From contig JAYFQV010000014.1 of assembly GCA_034926605.1 (NCBI GenBank), forward strand, positions 1 to 64,000: a stretch of 64,000 nucleotides of DNA, read 5' to 3'. Source of the DNA: CALXXL01 sp034926605 (lineage in GTDB: Bacteria > Verrucomicrobiota > Lentisphaeria > Victivallales > Victivallaceae). Numbering within the stretch: the stretch's first letter is position 1; every line of letters starts with the position of its first letter. The position numbers and the translations under genes are program-made. A model generated the notes under the pieces. That model searched no databases and was not told where the DNA came from. It was given only the letters and a program-made list of their open reading frames with translations. Below are positions 53,814 through 62,402 of the stretch, one piece after another.

Positions 53814-54437
53814 TCAGGCTTTTCGGTTCAGCCCTCTCAGCCCCAGAAGCGTTCCGCCTCCGGCCATAAGCCCGAGCAGCACGCCCGGAAGCGGCTGTCC
53901 GACCGGAACATCGCCGCCGGATTTGTTGGATACGGAGAAGACGAAGTCCTTGCCGTAATCGACGTCTTTATATGGCTGGTAACCGGGACCCGGGTTCAAT
54001 CCCGGTTCCATGGCTATGGTTATGTTGTTTGTACTGTTGCTCTTGACATACGCGGCATCCCGGAGATTGCCTTTTTCGCTTTTATCGTAATAATAAGAAT
54101 AGATATAGCCGTTTTCAGTCTCCATCCAGAATGCAATTTTATCGCCTTCCTCGAAGTCTCCGAGCGAGGCGTAGCCTTTTTCCAGCAACGACTGCACGTC
54201 AAGGGTGATCAGCGCATTTACGGCCGGGGTGGTGGTGCCATCCAGCTTGTAGAAACCGAATGCCGACACGTCTTTCGGCAGCGAGGATATTCCATCAAGC
54301 TTTATGAAAAGCTCCAGCTTGTCGCTTACCGCCACTCCCGCGCCGACATTCTGGTTGATGGCGGAATAATACTGATCGACCGCGAAAGCGGCATTCGCAA
54401 CAAACAATGTCATAAATGCCAATATAAGTTTTTTCAT
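53814..54437 (-). CDS. Exosortase substrate-like surface protein with C-terminal sorting signal
   Basis: A 207-residue protein: signal peptide (about 1-19, ending ANAAFA), an extracellular beta-rich domain, and a C-terminal tripartite signal. That signal has a short Pro-Gly stretch (GQPLPG), a hydrophobic segment (VLLGLMAGGGTLLGL) and a basic end (RGLNRKA), as in PEP-CTERM proteins. The Pro-Leu-Pro-Gly replaces the usual VPEP, a lineage variant. The start at 54437 has GGAGG 6 nt upstream. A strong TTGACT-N17-TATTAT promoter precedes it. It lies directly downstream of the exosortase and EpsI-like genes, so it is the probable client. Confidence 0.8.
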   Translation of the reverse strand: MKKLILAFMTLFVANAAFAVDQYYSAINQNVGAGVAVSDKLELFIKLDGISSLPKDVSAFGFYKLDGTTTPAVNALITLDVQSLLEKGYASLGDFEEGDKIAFWMETENGYIYSYYYDKSEKGNLRDAAYVKSNSTNNITIAMEPGLNPGPGYQPYKDVDYGKDFVFSVSNKSGGDVPVGQPLPGVLLGLMAGGGTLLGLRGLNRKA

Positions 54438-54467
54438 AACCGCCTCCGGATACATATTTCCATATTA

Positions 54468-54496
54468 ATAATACACCATTCTCAGTTAAAAGTCAA
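54468..54496 (-). promoter_or_regulatory. Promoter of the exosortase substrate
   Basis: On the minus strand TTGACT (54496-54491), 17-bp spacer, TATTAT (54473-54468). It is a strong match and the same pair as the pseudopilin promoter. Confidence 0.75.
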
Positions 54497-54513
54497 TGGG
54501 CGCACTGCGATAA

Positions 54514-55635
54514 TCACAGATTGTCAACAGTTTGCCGGTTGCTTGCGGCCACTTCCGACAGGAAGTCGCGAAGTATGGTGCGGCCCGGGCCGGGATCGTC
54601 GCCGGACAGCGGTGTCCAAAGCAAATATTCGTGCCAGCCGGCGGCGGGGTCGTAGCCGTAGCGCAGCGCATCAAAGTTGCCGCTGGAGACCGTCGGCGTA
54701 CTGTACCAAACCCAGACCAGCGATTTCATTCCGGCGGAATCGGAAGTCACGATTTCGTTTATGTCAAAAGGAGTGCCGAGAATTGTCTCGGAGCGGACGT
54801 TTTCCGATAGAACGGTATTGCCGGATACGGTCAGACAGTGACCGGGCGGGTGTATTTTATGAACGTCTTCGAAGTTGCCGACCTTCAATACTTCAATTGC
54901 CACCACCCGGCCGTCCGGCAGAATGCGGTCTTCCGGAAATCGGTAGCGTTCCACCTTGCTGCTGCCGAAAAACATGCGGTCGGATTGGTTGGGCATAATG
55001 TCCATGCCACGGTATTGGCCGAATACGCACGCCGAAAAGTCGGGGGCGAAGGCGCGCTGCATCTGCAGGCGGCCGCCCATAAACGCACCGGCGGCTATCA
55101 CGGCCGCCAAAATCGCGAATATGAAATCGGAAGCTTTCGGGCGATGCCGGGCGTTGAGTATCACTATTTGCCAGGCAATCAGAGCCGAGGCGATAAAGGC
55201 CTGCAGCATCAAGCCGTCGATGCCGACTGCCGCTCCCAGTCTGTAACGTACGCTGGTGGCGCCCAGTGCCAGCATCCCGTAGGCCGGAGCCAGCGTGTAT
55301 GCCGCCGTCCAGCCGAATGCGAAGTAAGCGGCACTCCAAGCGAATCCACACCCGGCGATCATTGCCGCCGCATGTATCTGGCGTATTATGGCAAATATGA
55401 AGATAGCCCCGAAGCCCAGCGCGGGCAGCATGGCTGCAAGCGCGAATTTACCACTGGTCTCGGCCAGCCGTGCCGCAACCGAAGCCATCATCACCAGCGA
55501 TATGGCAACGAATACCCACGACCAGCGGTCGAGCGGAGAATGGATAAGCGCGTTGAAGTAGTATGGCAGTTCCAGCGCCGGAATAATCAGTCCGCCTCCG
55601 GCGACAAGCCATTTTAGCATATTGCTTATTCTCAT
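54514..55635 (-). CDS. Multi-TM protein with C-terminal EpsI-like exosortase-associated domain
   Basis: A 373-residue protein. Residues ~5-185 hold about seven membrane helices; residues ~190-373 are an EpsI-like exported domain, with the hallmark HPPGHC (His262 and Cys267) like the H-x-P-x-x-C of EpsI proteins that accompany exosortases. Usually EpsI has one anchor or is fused to the exosortase itself; here it carries a large separate membrane domain. It overlaps the exosortase by 4 bp. Its role is probably in sorting or in surface polysaccharide export alongside it. Confidence 0.75.
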   Translation of the reverse strand: MRISNMLKWLVAGGGLIIPALELPYYFNALIHSPLDRWSWVFVAISLVMMASVAARLAETSGKFALAAMLPALGFGAIFIFAIIRQIHAAAMIAGCGFAWSAAYFAFGWTAAYTLAPAYGMLALGATSVRYRLGAAVGIDGLMLQAFIASALIAWQIVILNARHRPKASDFIFAILAAVIAAGAFMGGRLQMQRAFAPDFSACVFGQYRGMDIMPNQSDRMFFGSSKVERYRFPEDRILPDGRVVAIEVLKVGNFEDVHKIHPPGHCLTVSGNTVLSENVRSETILGTPFDINEIVTSDSAGMKSLVWVWYSTPTVSSGNFDALRYGYDPAAGWHEYLLWTPLSGDDPGPGRTILRDFLSEVAASNRQTVDNL

Positions 55636-56507
55636 TTGCCGGCCTCCGAAAAAAGCTTGCCGGCGTAATAGAGCATGACCACCGACAGTATGACGAATAC
55701 ATATCCCAACGAAATATGTACCAATGAGTTGAACGCGACATTACCGGCCACCTTATAGATGACGATGGTCAATATCAGGCGTATTGCGTTGGCCGCCACC
55801 ACGATCGGCAGAAGCAACATGAAATAGACGATTTTCCATCCAGTGCCGGCCTTGAGTCGGTGCACCAGTATAAATCCAAGCAGCAGCAGAACCCCGAGCT
55901 GGTCCACCCCGCTGCAGGCATCGGTAATGGCTATGCTGGTTCCTCCAACGTAGATGCTGGTAAGATAGCAGCTTATATCCATTCCCATAAGATAGAGCGC
56001 CGCTACCGATACCGTGGTGGAAGAAAGCCGCAACGGATAGCTTATCGCAAGAGTTATGGCTTCCTGAAAAGGCATTATCCAGAACGCCATCAGTAGAAAA
56101 GGCAGAAAAGCGATTGCGCCCCGCAGTCCTACGCTGCGCATCACAATCGCCGTGGCTATGATTGTAAGAACCGCGTTGCGGGTCCAGAAACTGTCCGTAA
56201 TCATACCGCGGCTCATAACCCACGCGGCCGGCATGAGCAGCATGAACGCGGCGAGCTGGGCGGCGTTTGACGCCGTTTGGCGTTTCGCCGCATGAATTAA
56301 GCAGTAACCTCCCACCAGGAGTGTCAGCAGTGCCAAGGCCACCGGAGAATCCCAGGCACCCCGATTACCGGCAAAACCGATCCATATGCCGTAGGCGGCG
56401 CTCAGCACCATTACGCCGGCCACTATGGGCTTTTGCCGGAATGCGGCTGACAGTTGGTGTTGGCGTTTGTTGATTGCGAAAGATAATTGTTCTAACGCTG
56501 TTGTCAT
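55632..56507 (-). CDS. Exosortase (Xrt family)
   Basis: A 291-residue integral membrane transpeptidase-like protein with about 8 helices. The catalytic triad is Cys198 in ITDACSGVDQL, Arg243 in NAIRLILT and His264 in SLVHISLGYVF, all in the expected order and spacing. It would cleave PEP-CTERM-like signals and pass the protein on, probably to a glycan. It overlaps the upstream TPR gene and the downstream EpsI-like gene by 4 bp each, so the three are one operon from the promoter at 58943-58970. Confidence 0.92.
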   Translation of the reverse strand: MTTALEQLSFAINKRQHQLSAAFRQKPIVAGVMVLSAAYGIWIGFAGNRGAWDSPVALALLTLLVGGYCLIHAAKRQTASNAAQLAAFMLLMPAAWVMSRGMITDSFWTRNAVLTIIATAIVMRSVGLRGAIAFLPFLLMAFWIMPFQEAITLAISYPLRLSSTTVSVAALYLMGMDISCYLTSIYVGGTSIAITDACSGVDQLGVLLLLGFILVHRLKAGTGWKIVYFMLLLPIVVAANAIRLILTIVIYKVAGNVAFNSLVHISLGYVFVILSVVMLYYAGKLFSEAGK

Positions 56508-58906
56508 TTACCTTCGGTTCCGGTTGCGGCCGGTTTTGGTTCCGATTCCGCGGCTTTTATGGGCGGCTTCAGCGCCTCGGTGGCTTTCGCGGTGTATTCA
56601 AGCCCGACACGGTTTGCCGGTTCGCGCCGGAGCAGGGACGTGGCGCGGGAGATGCATTGCTGGTAATCACCTTCGGCGAAATCCTTTTTGATTTGGATTT
56701 CAAGTGCGCCGGCCCAGGCTTTTTCCACCCGGGGCTCGGGCTCGACCGTTTTGTTCATGAGCGGGTCGAGAATGCGCAACGCGCGTACATAGTCGCCTGA
56801 CTCGAAGAGTCGCAGTCCATAGCAGGCGCGCGCGGCGCTCCACTGGTCTCGCATATTCCACGCTTTCTCGGCAAGACTGAGTGCCTTGGCCTTGTCTTTC
56901 TTTGCCGAATACAGTTCGGATAGGTTGAGCATGATCAGCGCCCTGTCCGGATATATCTTCTCCAGACGTTCGTAAATATTGATGGCCTGGTCTATCTTGT
57001 CGGCGGAGGCAAGCAGGAACGCGGTGCGATAAAGCAGTTCGAGGTCTTCCGGATTGTGCTCGTTGAGCACGTTCATCGCAATCGCCTTGTTCAGGTTGAC
57101 CGACATTTCGGCGAGATTGTTGCCAAGGAACTCTTTTTCCGCTCTGGCCAGCGGCACTATGACCGCCAGCTGTGGATCGGTGGCATTCTGATATTTTTTT
57201 ATCAGCCAGTCCAGTGAATCGGCTCGGCGGTTTCTCACCGCGAAAGATAGATAATTCTTGGCCATGACCGCGTTGTCTGGCGAGACATCCACCAGCTCGC
57301 GGAACTTGGTATCGGCTTCATCAATCTTATGGGAGCCTTCCAGCGCGATGATGCGCTGAAGCGCCACCGAAACGGAATTGTTGCCGGTTTCCTGGTTGCG
57401 GTTGACATAATTCAGCATTTCGTCGAATTTGCCTCGCTGGAGAGCGTAAATGGATGCGATGTCCAACACCGCCGGATCCTTCGGAAATGCTTTCAGCGCC
57501 TCCTGCACGTTCATGTAATCGAGAGATCCCTTGCGCAGGGCTCCGAGCAGGACGATCCGGGTCAGCAGCAGGTTGGGCACGTCGGGCTGCTGGAGCGCGG
57601 CCGCCAACGGGGCGAGTTCGTCAAGCTGCTTGGCGTCATAGAGCTTGCTCAGCAGCGGAAGCGTCATCTGGAACGCGAACGGGAACAGATGGGAATACCG
57701 GCTGTCGGTCTGGATGGTTCTGATTATGCGCACAACCTTGTTCACATTGCCCTCGTGGACATAAGCATCCAGCGCAATCATCATGGCTATCGGGGTCTCG
57801 AAGCTGTTGTCCAGACGACTCAGGTTTTCCAATATATGCGGGTAATCGCGTTCGAGAAATGCCGCCAGCATGTTAAGATAGCTGCCTGTCATAAGAGCGG
57901 TTTTCGTACCGCTTTTGAAATAATCGGCCAGCTCCTTGAGCTTCTTGAGGTCCTTCTGTTCGGCGAGCGCCTCGCCGTAACGCATCGCAACCCGGGCCGA
58001 TATTCCGTATTTGAGAGCCTTGCCGTAGGTTTCAACCGCGTTTGGAAAGTCGTCGGCAAAGAAATAGAAATTGCCCAGCACCGGCAGGGCCACTTCCGGA
58101 TTGAGTTCAACCGCCTGAATAAGCAGCTCTTTCGCCGGAGCGATGGCTTTGGCGTTTTCTTCGGCGGTCGCTTCGGGCTTACGCTTGGCGAATTCCAGTT
58201 CGGCAAGCGCCATGAGAGCCTCCAGGCGGACGAATTGGTCTTTGCTGTCGGCAAATTCTTTCAGCTGGTTCAAAGATTCTCCGGATTTCGGAGACGAGAG
58301 CTCATCCAGTTTGAATTGGGCAAAACGCAGCTTCGGACTGTCCGCAATGGTCTTGTCCGCCAGCGGCACCATCAGTTCCTGTGTTTTGAGCAGCTGGCCG
58401 CTGCAGGCCTCGGCAAAAATCTTCAGTTCGATATTTTGCGGCTCGTTCTGCTCTCCCTGCGGCAGCGACTCAAGATAGCTGATCAGCGCGGAGTAGTTGG
58501 CACAGTGCAGCAACGAGTTCACGAACTCGTCCCTGTACTCCTGCTTGAAGGGATTCAGGGTCATCGCGCGGCTCCACATATGGGAAGCCTCACGCCAGCG
58601 TCCCTGTTTGGCGAGCACCCTGGCCAATCCGGTTACGGCCGCCTCGTTGTTGATGTCGCGTCTCAAGCATTGCAGGTACAGTTTCTCCGCTTTCGTGAAA
58701 TCGGCTTCCGCACCGGCAGTATCGCCAGATGTCTTAAATTCGTCCCCGGCGGTTTCAGCATCGGCGGCGGACTGGAAAACAGCCATCTCCCGATGATGCG
58801 TGACGAGATTATAGGCGAAAAATGCCGCCGTGGCTCCAGTCATCAGAATCACTGCGCCAAGCACGATGAATCTGACGCGTTTGGAAGATCTCCCCAAGAA
58901 TTTCAT
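56504..58906 (-). CDS. Membrane-anchored TPR protein of the exosortase locus
   Basis: An 800-residue protein with one N-terminal membrane helix (about residues 10-32) and then nearly continuous helical TPR repeats, e.g. around EAAVTGLARVLAKQGRWREASHMWSRAMTLNP and ALIMLNLSELYSAKKDKAKALSLAEKAW. TPR proteins often stand with PEP-CTERM/exosortase genes. The short Pro/Glu tail is low complexity. The ATG at 58906 has GGAAGG 5 nt upstream; an earlier in-frame ATG would include that Shine-Dalgarno. It should scaffold envelope proteins in the periplasm. Confidence 0.88.
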   Translation of the reverse strand: MKFLGRSSKRVRFIVLGAVILMTGATAAFFAYNLVTHHREMAVFQSAADAETAGDEFKTSGDTAGAEADFTKAEKLYLQCLRRDINNEAAVTGLARVLAKQGRWREASHMWSRAMTLNPFKQEYRDEFVNSLLHCANYSALISYLESLPQGEQNEPQNIELKIFAEACSGQLLKTQELMVPLADKTIADSPKLRFAQFKLDELSSPKSGESLNQLKEFADSKDQFVRLEALMALAELEFAKRKPEATAEENAKAIAPAKELLIQAVELNPEVALPVLGNFYFFADDFPNAVETYGKALKYGISARVAMRYGEALAEQKDLKKLKELADYFKSGTKTALMTGSYLNMLAAFLERDYPHILENLSRLDNSFETPIAMMIALDAYVHEGNVNKVVRIIRTIQTDSRYSHLFPFAFQMTLPLLSKLYDAKQLDELAPLAAALQQPDVPNLLLTRIVLLGALRKGSLDYMNVQEALKAFPKDPAVLDIASIYALQRGKFDEMLNYVNRNQETGNNSVSVALQRIIALEGSHKIDEADTKFRELVDVSPDNAVMAKNYLSFAVRNRRADSLDWLIKKYQNATDPQLAVIVPLARAEKEFLGNNLAEMSVNLNKAIAMNVLNEHNPEDLELLYRTAFLLASADKIDQAINIYERLEKIYPDRALIMLNLSELYSAKKDKAKALSLAEKAWNMRDQWSAARACYGLRLFESGDYVRALRILDPLMNKTVEPEPRVEKAWAGALEIQIKKDFAEGDYQQCISRATSLLRREPANRVGLEYTAKATEALKPPIKAAESEPKPAATGTEGK

Positions 58907-58942
58907 TGCCACCTTCCTGTTCATAACCAGTATCTACCCAAT

Positions 58943-58970
58943 AATATAGCCTCCATTTTCGCGGTGTCAA
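58943..58970 (-). promoter_or_regulatory. Promoter of the exosortase operon
   Basis: On the minus strand TTGACA (58970-58965), 16-bp spacer, TATATT (58948-58943). The -35 overlaps the stop codon of the upstream decarboxylase gene, so the exosortase operon has its own start. Confidence 0.7.
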
Positions 58971-60196
58971 TCCGTTTGTACCGCGCGGAGATGCTTTTCG
59001 TTGTAAAATGGTGCCGACGCGGCTATTTCGTCGGCCAGCCGCACTGCCAGTTCGGGGGTGAAAAACTGCATTACTACCACGTGCGCCAGACTGCCGAGGC
59101 CCGGATAATCATTGCATGAAATGGCATATTTGTGTATCACCGGCTCAGACGGTCTGGGAAAACATACGGTGTTGCTCCAGCGGTTGACCATGGTCGGAAC
59201 GCCGCGTCTAGTGAGTTCTTCCCGGAGCAGCGCGGTCATTTCCAGCACATGTTTTGCCTGGCGGCGGAATCCTTCGCGCCCGGTGACGGCGATCTTCCAG
59301 TAGAGCTTCAGTGCGTCGAAGCCGCTGCGCGAACAGCTGAGAGTCGGCATGTTGCAGTTCAGATATGCGATCGGGGCGTCGGAAAGCGCCTTCATTACGT
59401 TTTTGCGACAGATGAATATTCCGACGGGTTCGTTGAGTCCTACGAATTTATGGCCGGACAGCGCGATGGAATCGTATTTCATCGCGGCGGCATCGACCAC
59501 GCGACGTGCGGCTGGATCGTCCAGATAGGCCAGATAGCCGCCGAACAGGGCCGCGTCGAGATGTCGGTAACAGGCTACGGGTTTCTTTTCTTCCAGCACC
59601 TGTGCGATGGCGTCCTGATCGTCGATCGCGCCCTTGAATGTGCCGCCGACGGCGACTGCTATGAGCGCCGGACGGTTGGGATCAAGCATTTCGGCAAATT
59701 TGTCCACCCGCATCCTGCCGGCCGCGTCGGCCGGAATCAGCCGTGGTTCGAGATTTTGAACGTCGGCCATCTTCTTCACCGAGTAGTGCGCCTCTTCGGA
59801 TACATAGAGTAATGGCGGCAACGGTGATTTTGACGCGAGGAATTTGCGCCCGAAGTAGATGCCGTGCATATTGCCGTCGGTGCCGCCGTTGGTCAGCACG
59901 CCCCAATGATCGCCGCCGAAGTTGAAACTGTCGGCGAAAAAGTCCAGCGAGGCGCGTTCGAATTCGTCGGTGTCAAGCATGTCCCAACTGGTTTTCCAGG
60001 GGTCGCCAACATTTATCAATGTCACATCGGCCAAACCGGTGTCGGCCAGCCAGCGATAGAAACCGGAAAGGTTTACGCCTTGATCGAAAGGATAACCGAG
60101 CTGGTCGTTACAGCGCCGCACCAGCTCTTCGGCGCAGCGGTTCAGCCTTGCCAGCTCCGCCGTGCCTGGTTGTTCGGGAAGGGGATCGGTATTCAT
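58967..60196 (-). CDS. PLP-dependent histidine decarboxylase-like protein
   Basis: A 409-residue group II amino-acid decarboxylase. VLTNGGTDGNMHGIYFGRKF, EEAHYSVKKMADV and the PLP lysine in LSGHKFVGLNEPVG closely match bacterial PLP-type histidine decarboxylases (WGYVTNGGTEGNM, SGHKMIG). CRHLDAAL-type His-Asp before the ring-stacking region is also kept (YRHLDAALFGGY). It would convert histidine to histamine, or a related amino acid (serine, aspartate) to its amine; substrate is not certain. No partner antiporter is adjacent. Own promoter 60329-60357 and a leader of about 125 nt. Confidence 0.8.
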   Translation of the reverse strand: MNTDPLPEQPGTAELARLNRCAEELVRRCNDQLGYPFDQGVNLSGFYRWLADTGLADVTLINVGDPWKTSWDMLDTDEFERASLDFFADSFNFGGDHWGVLTNGGTDGNMHGIYFGRKFLASKSPLPPLLYVSEEAHYSVKKMADVQNLEPRLIPADAAGRMRVDKFAEMLDPNRPALIAVAVGGTFKGAIDDQDAIAQVLEEKKPVACYRHLDAALFGGYLAYLDDPAARRVVDAAAMKYDSIALSGHKFVGLNEPVGIFICRKNVMKALSDAPIAYLNCNMPTLSCSRSGFDALKLYWKIAVTGREGFRRQAKHVLEMTALLREELTRRGVPTMVNRWSNTVCFPRPSEPVIHKYAISCNDYPGLGSLAHVVVMQFFTPELAVRLADEIAASAPFYNEKHLRAVQTD

Positions 60197-60328
60197 CTCA
60201 AAAATCCTTATTCAAAATCATGCCGGGACGGTATCGGACGGCCGTCGGTGACTGTCCGGTAATTCGTACGTGCGAAAAACGCAAGTTCCTGCAAATGCTA
60301 ATATTCGATTCCTGAAAAAATGAGTTAT

Positions 60329-60357
60329 AATATAACACATCAACAATAATTTGACAA
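60329..60357 (-). promoter_or_regulatory. Promoter of the decarboxylase gene
   Basis: On the minus strand TTGTCA (60357-60352), 17-bp spacer, TATATT (60334-60329). Confidence 0.7.
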
Positions 60358-60462
60358 GCCGCCGGGATGAAAAGAGTATAGGTTTTATTTTTTGTAACAT
60401 CTTTTCCTGGAGTTCGCCATACCCGGCGGCCGCGTATGGCGGCGTTAGCGATGAAAATGAAA

Positions 60463-60505
60463 CAGCGCGCCGGGAGCTTCACTCCTCGGCGCGCTGCGTT
60501 TTTTT
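60463..60505. terminator. Terminator of the ECF sigma operon
   Basis: CAGCGCGCCG (60463-60472) pairs with CGGCGCGCTG (60487-60496), with GGAG/CTCC inside. A run of seven Ts follows on the plus strand and TTTCATTTTC on the minus strand. It lies just past the last gene of the minus-strand operon. Confidence 0.75.
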
Positions 60506-60516
60506 CGTGGATGCGT

Positions 60517-60945
60517 TTACTGGATCGGTTCAGCCTCGGGTTCGCCGGCCGGGGCCGGTTCGCCTGGTGCCGGGGCGGCCGCATTGTCGGCGGCCGCCGT
60601 TCCGCGCCCGGGACGCCTGAACTGGCGTTGCCCGTTCTGATTTCTCATGTGGCGGCCTTCCTGACCGTCCTGCCCGTTCATACCGGGTGGCGGCAGCGGA
60701 TTGCCGTTGGCATCGGTCGGCGGCTGGAACCTATCCGGCCCCCCGGAGGAGTTCCGGCGTCTTGCTTCCATTTGCTCTGAAAATTGAATCACCGGATTCA
60801 GCCTGGTCTTCAGAGTTTCAAGCTCGGTCTTCTGGGCGTCGATCGCCTCTTGCATCGCCTTGTCGTTCTGCCGGAGCTGCCAGCTGTGGGCTCCGAGAAT
60901 TATCACCAGAAAGGCCAGAACTACGATTGATATGTTTTTGTACAT
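60517..60945 (-). CDS. Small membrane-anchored coiled-coil, Pro/Gly-rich protein
   Basis: A 142-residue protein. One N-terminal helix (about 5-22) anchors it, then a coiled-coil segment (about 25-60, LRQNDKAMQEAIDAQKTELE) and a disordered tail rich in Pro, Gly, Asn, Gln and Ala. No catalytic motif. It is last in the sigma/anti-sigma operon, 3 bp after the Met-rich protein; with that protein it would sit at the membrane outside the cytoplasm. Function unknown. Confidence 0.75.
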   Translation of the reverse strand: MYKNISIVVLAFLVIILGAHSWQLRQNDKAMQEAIDAQKTELETLKTRLNPVIQFSEQMEARRRNSSGGPDRFQPPTDANGNPLPPPGMNGQDGQEGRHMRNQNGQRQFRRPGRGTAAADNAAAPAPGEPAPAGEPEAEPIQ

Positions 60946-60948
60946 GGA

Positions 60949-61674
60949 TTACTCCTGCGGCTTGTCTTCGGTCGGGGGCTGGGGCGCGGCTTCCGGCGGC
61001 GCGGCCGGGCCGAGCTGGAGCTCGGGCTTTTCCTGCGGCCCGGCGCCCGGCTGTTCCTGATGGCGGCGGCCGCGCATCATCTGACGCTGCCTGCCTTCAT
61101 TGTTTTTGCCCATGCCGCGCTGCTGCATCATGCCGTTTTCCTGCCCCATGGGTCCGGGGCCGGGCCCCATCATGGCGGGGCCGCCCATCTGTCCGGCGGG
61201 AACGATCATCGGGATTGGCGCGTTGAGCAGGCGTTTGAATTCCTGCTCCACCGCCGCTTCCGGATCGGCTTTTGCTTCGCGTTCCTTCATCTTGGTCAGC
61301 TGTTTTTCAAGCCGTGCGATCAGGACTTTGCTGAAGGCCTGATGTTCCTCATAGTCGGCCTTCAGGCGTTCGCGTATCGCTTTCTCGATCGGGGCGCGGT
61401 CGGCTTCCGGGAGAATGCGGTAGGCTTGCAACAGGATCATGATCTCATAGCGGCGCTGTCCGCGCTGCGCCATCGCCTCCTGCATTTTTTCCGGCATAGG
61501 CATGCCCCCTCCCATCATACCGGGACCATGTTCCGGTTCCATCATGGGCTGGAAACCAGCCTGGCTCGGACCGGCCGGTTCCTGACCTTCCTCCGGCGGG
61601 GCCGGCGGTTCCTGAGCGGCGACGACGCCGGCCAGAATCGCGGTCAGACAGACACCTAAAAATTTCTCTTTCAT
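60949..61674 (-). CDS. Exported Met/Pro-rich helical protein, possible periplasmic sensor
   Basis: A 241-residue protein: signal peptide (about 1-19, ending VVAAQ), a Met/Gly/Pro-rich part (HGPGMMGGGMPMPEKM), a helical hairpin (about 80-165, with YEIMILLQAYRILPEADRAPI and EEHQAFSKVLIARLEKQLTKM), a second Met-rich part (GGPAMMGPGPGPMGQENGMM), and a Gln/Pro-rich tail. The layout recalls the CpxP/ZraP/CnrX periplasmic proteins, some of which bind metals, but there is no LTxxQ motif. The ATG at 61674 has GAGG 8 nt upstream; a 39-residue upstream extension has no support. It overlaps the anti-sigma stop by 4 bp. Confidence 0.75.
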   Translation of the reverse strand: MKEKFLGVCLTAILAGVVAAQEPPAPPEEGQEPAGPSQAGFQPMMEPEHGPGMMGGGMPMPEKMQEAMAQRGQRRYEIMILLQAYRILPEADRAPIEKAIRERLKADYEEHQAFSKVLIARLEKQLTKMKEREAKADPEAAVEQEFKRLLNAPIPMIVPAGQMGGPAMMGPGPGPMGQENGMMQQRGMGKNNEGRQRQMMRGRRHQEQPGAGPQEKPELQLGPAAPPEAAPQPPTEDKPQE

Positions 61675-62285
61675 TGTACCACCTCTTTTCTTTCCGTGTC
61701 TACAGGATTGAATACTGGAATGTTCCAATTGCAGGCCGTGTCGAGTTGTTCGACCTCGGACGCTATGGTTTCGATGTCGGCATTGTCCCATGCCATTGAC
61801 GGCAGATTATCCGAAGTTTCGGAATTTTGCGAGCTTTTATCGGAAGTTGCGGTCGGCAAAGTTACCGACCATGCCGCCAATTCCGTCGTTTCTCCGGCCG
61901 GACCCGCCGTCACGGCTGTAACCAATTTGGGGACGGCATTGCCTTGCGGCATTTCCAGCCCGAGCAGTGCCACCACGCCGACGAAAGCGGCGGCGGCTCC
62001 CAGCGGAACTCCGATGCGCAGCCAGGCCGGTTTTCGGTGCTTCATCATAACCGAGGCAAGCGAAGGCGATGCCGGCGCATTGTCGCCGAGGTCGCGGAGG
62101 GCTTTTTCGAGTTTGGCGAACTCCGCGCAGTCGGGGCACTTCGCCAAATGGTCGGCCACTTCCGGCGCCTCCGGATGAATCAACAGCAGCAGCTGGACAT
62201 CTTCGCACTTGTCGGTTCCGGCAAACGCGAGTTCCGTTTCCGGCGCCTGCTGCGTCGCCGGTTGGAGTTTTTCGCACTTGTTCAT
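61671..62285 (-). CDS. Anti-sigma factor, zinc-finger (ZAS) type
   Basis: A 204-residue protein. The N-terminal part has H-x3-C-x2-C (DHLAKCPDC, near residue 50) with an upstream Cys (about 27, DKCEDV), the zinc-binding anti-sigma fold. One membrane helix lies at ~90-112 (IGVPLGAAAAFVGVVALLGL), and a ~90-residue exported tail follows. It would hold the neighbouring ECF sigma factor inactive until an envelope signal is sensed. It is 117 bp downstream of that sigma gene, and the Met-rich protein overlaps it by 4 bp. Confidence 0.88.
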   Translation of the reverse strand: MNKCEKLQPATQQAPETELAFAGTDKCEDVQLLLLIHPEAPEVADHLAKCPDCAEFAKLEKALRDLGDNAPASPSLASVMMKHRKPAWLRIGVPLGAAAAFVGVVALLGLEMPQGNAVPKLVTAVTAGPAGETTELAAWSVTLPTATSDKSSQNSETSDNLPSMAWDNADIETIASEVEQLDTACNWNIPVFNPVDTERKEVVQ

Positions 62286-62402
62286 GGTTTCAGCCTTTCT
62301 TCATTATCTTGATGACGTTCCCGGTTCTGATTTCGTATCGTCAATCGTACAACGCTTGGTGATGCTTTTTTGTTTTTATGTTCCAACATATTTATTTCAA
62401 AA

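Larger units (their letters stand above)
60197..60516. other. Intergenic region with promoter and hairpins
   Basis: 320 bp without a gene. It holds the decarboxylase promoter (60329-60357), an 8-bp perfect inverted repeat CGCCATAC (60415-60422) / GTATGGCG (60434-60441) of unknown role, and the strong hairpin at 60463-60496. Confidence 0.6.

Noticed and set aside
60361..60400. A plus-strand TTGACA near 60351 as the promoter of an sRNA ending at the 60463 hairpin
   Set aside because: The -10 candidates are at poor spacing (16-20 bp) and the same DNA gives a much better minus-strand promoter.
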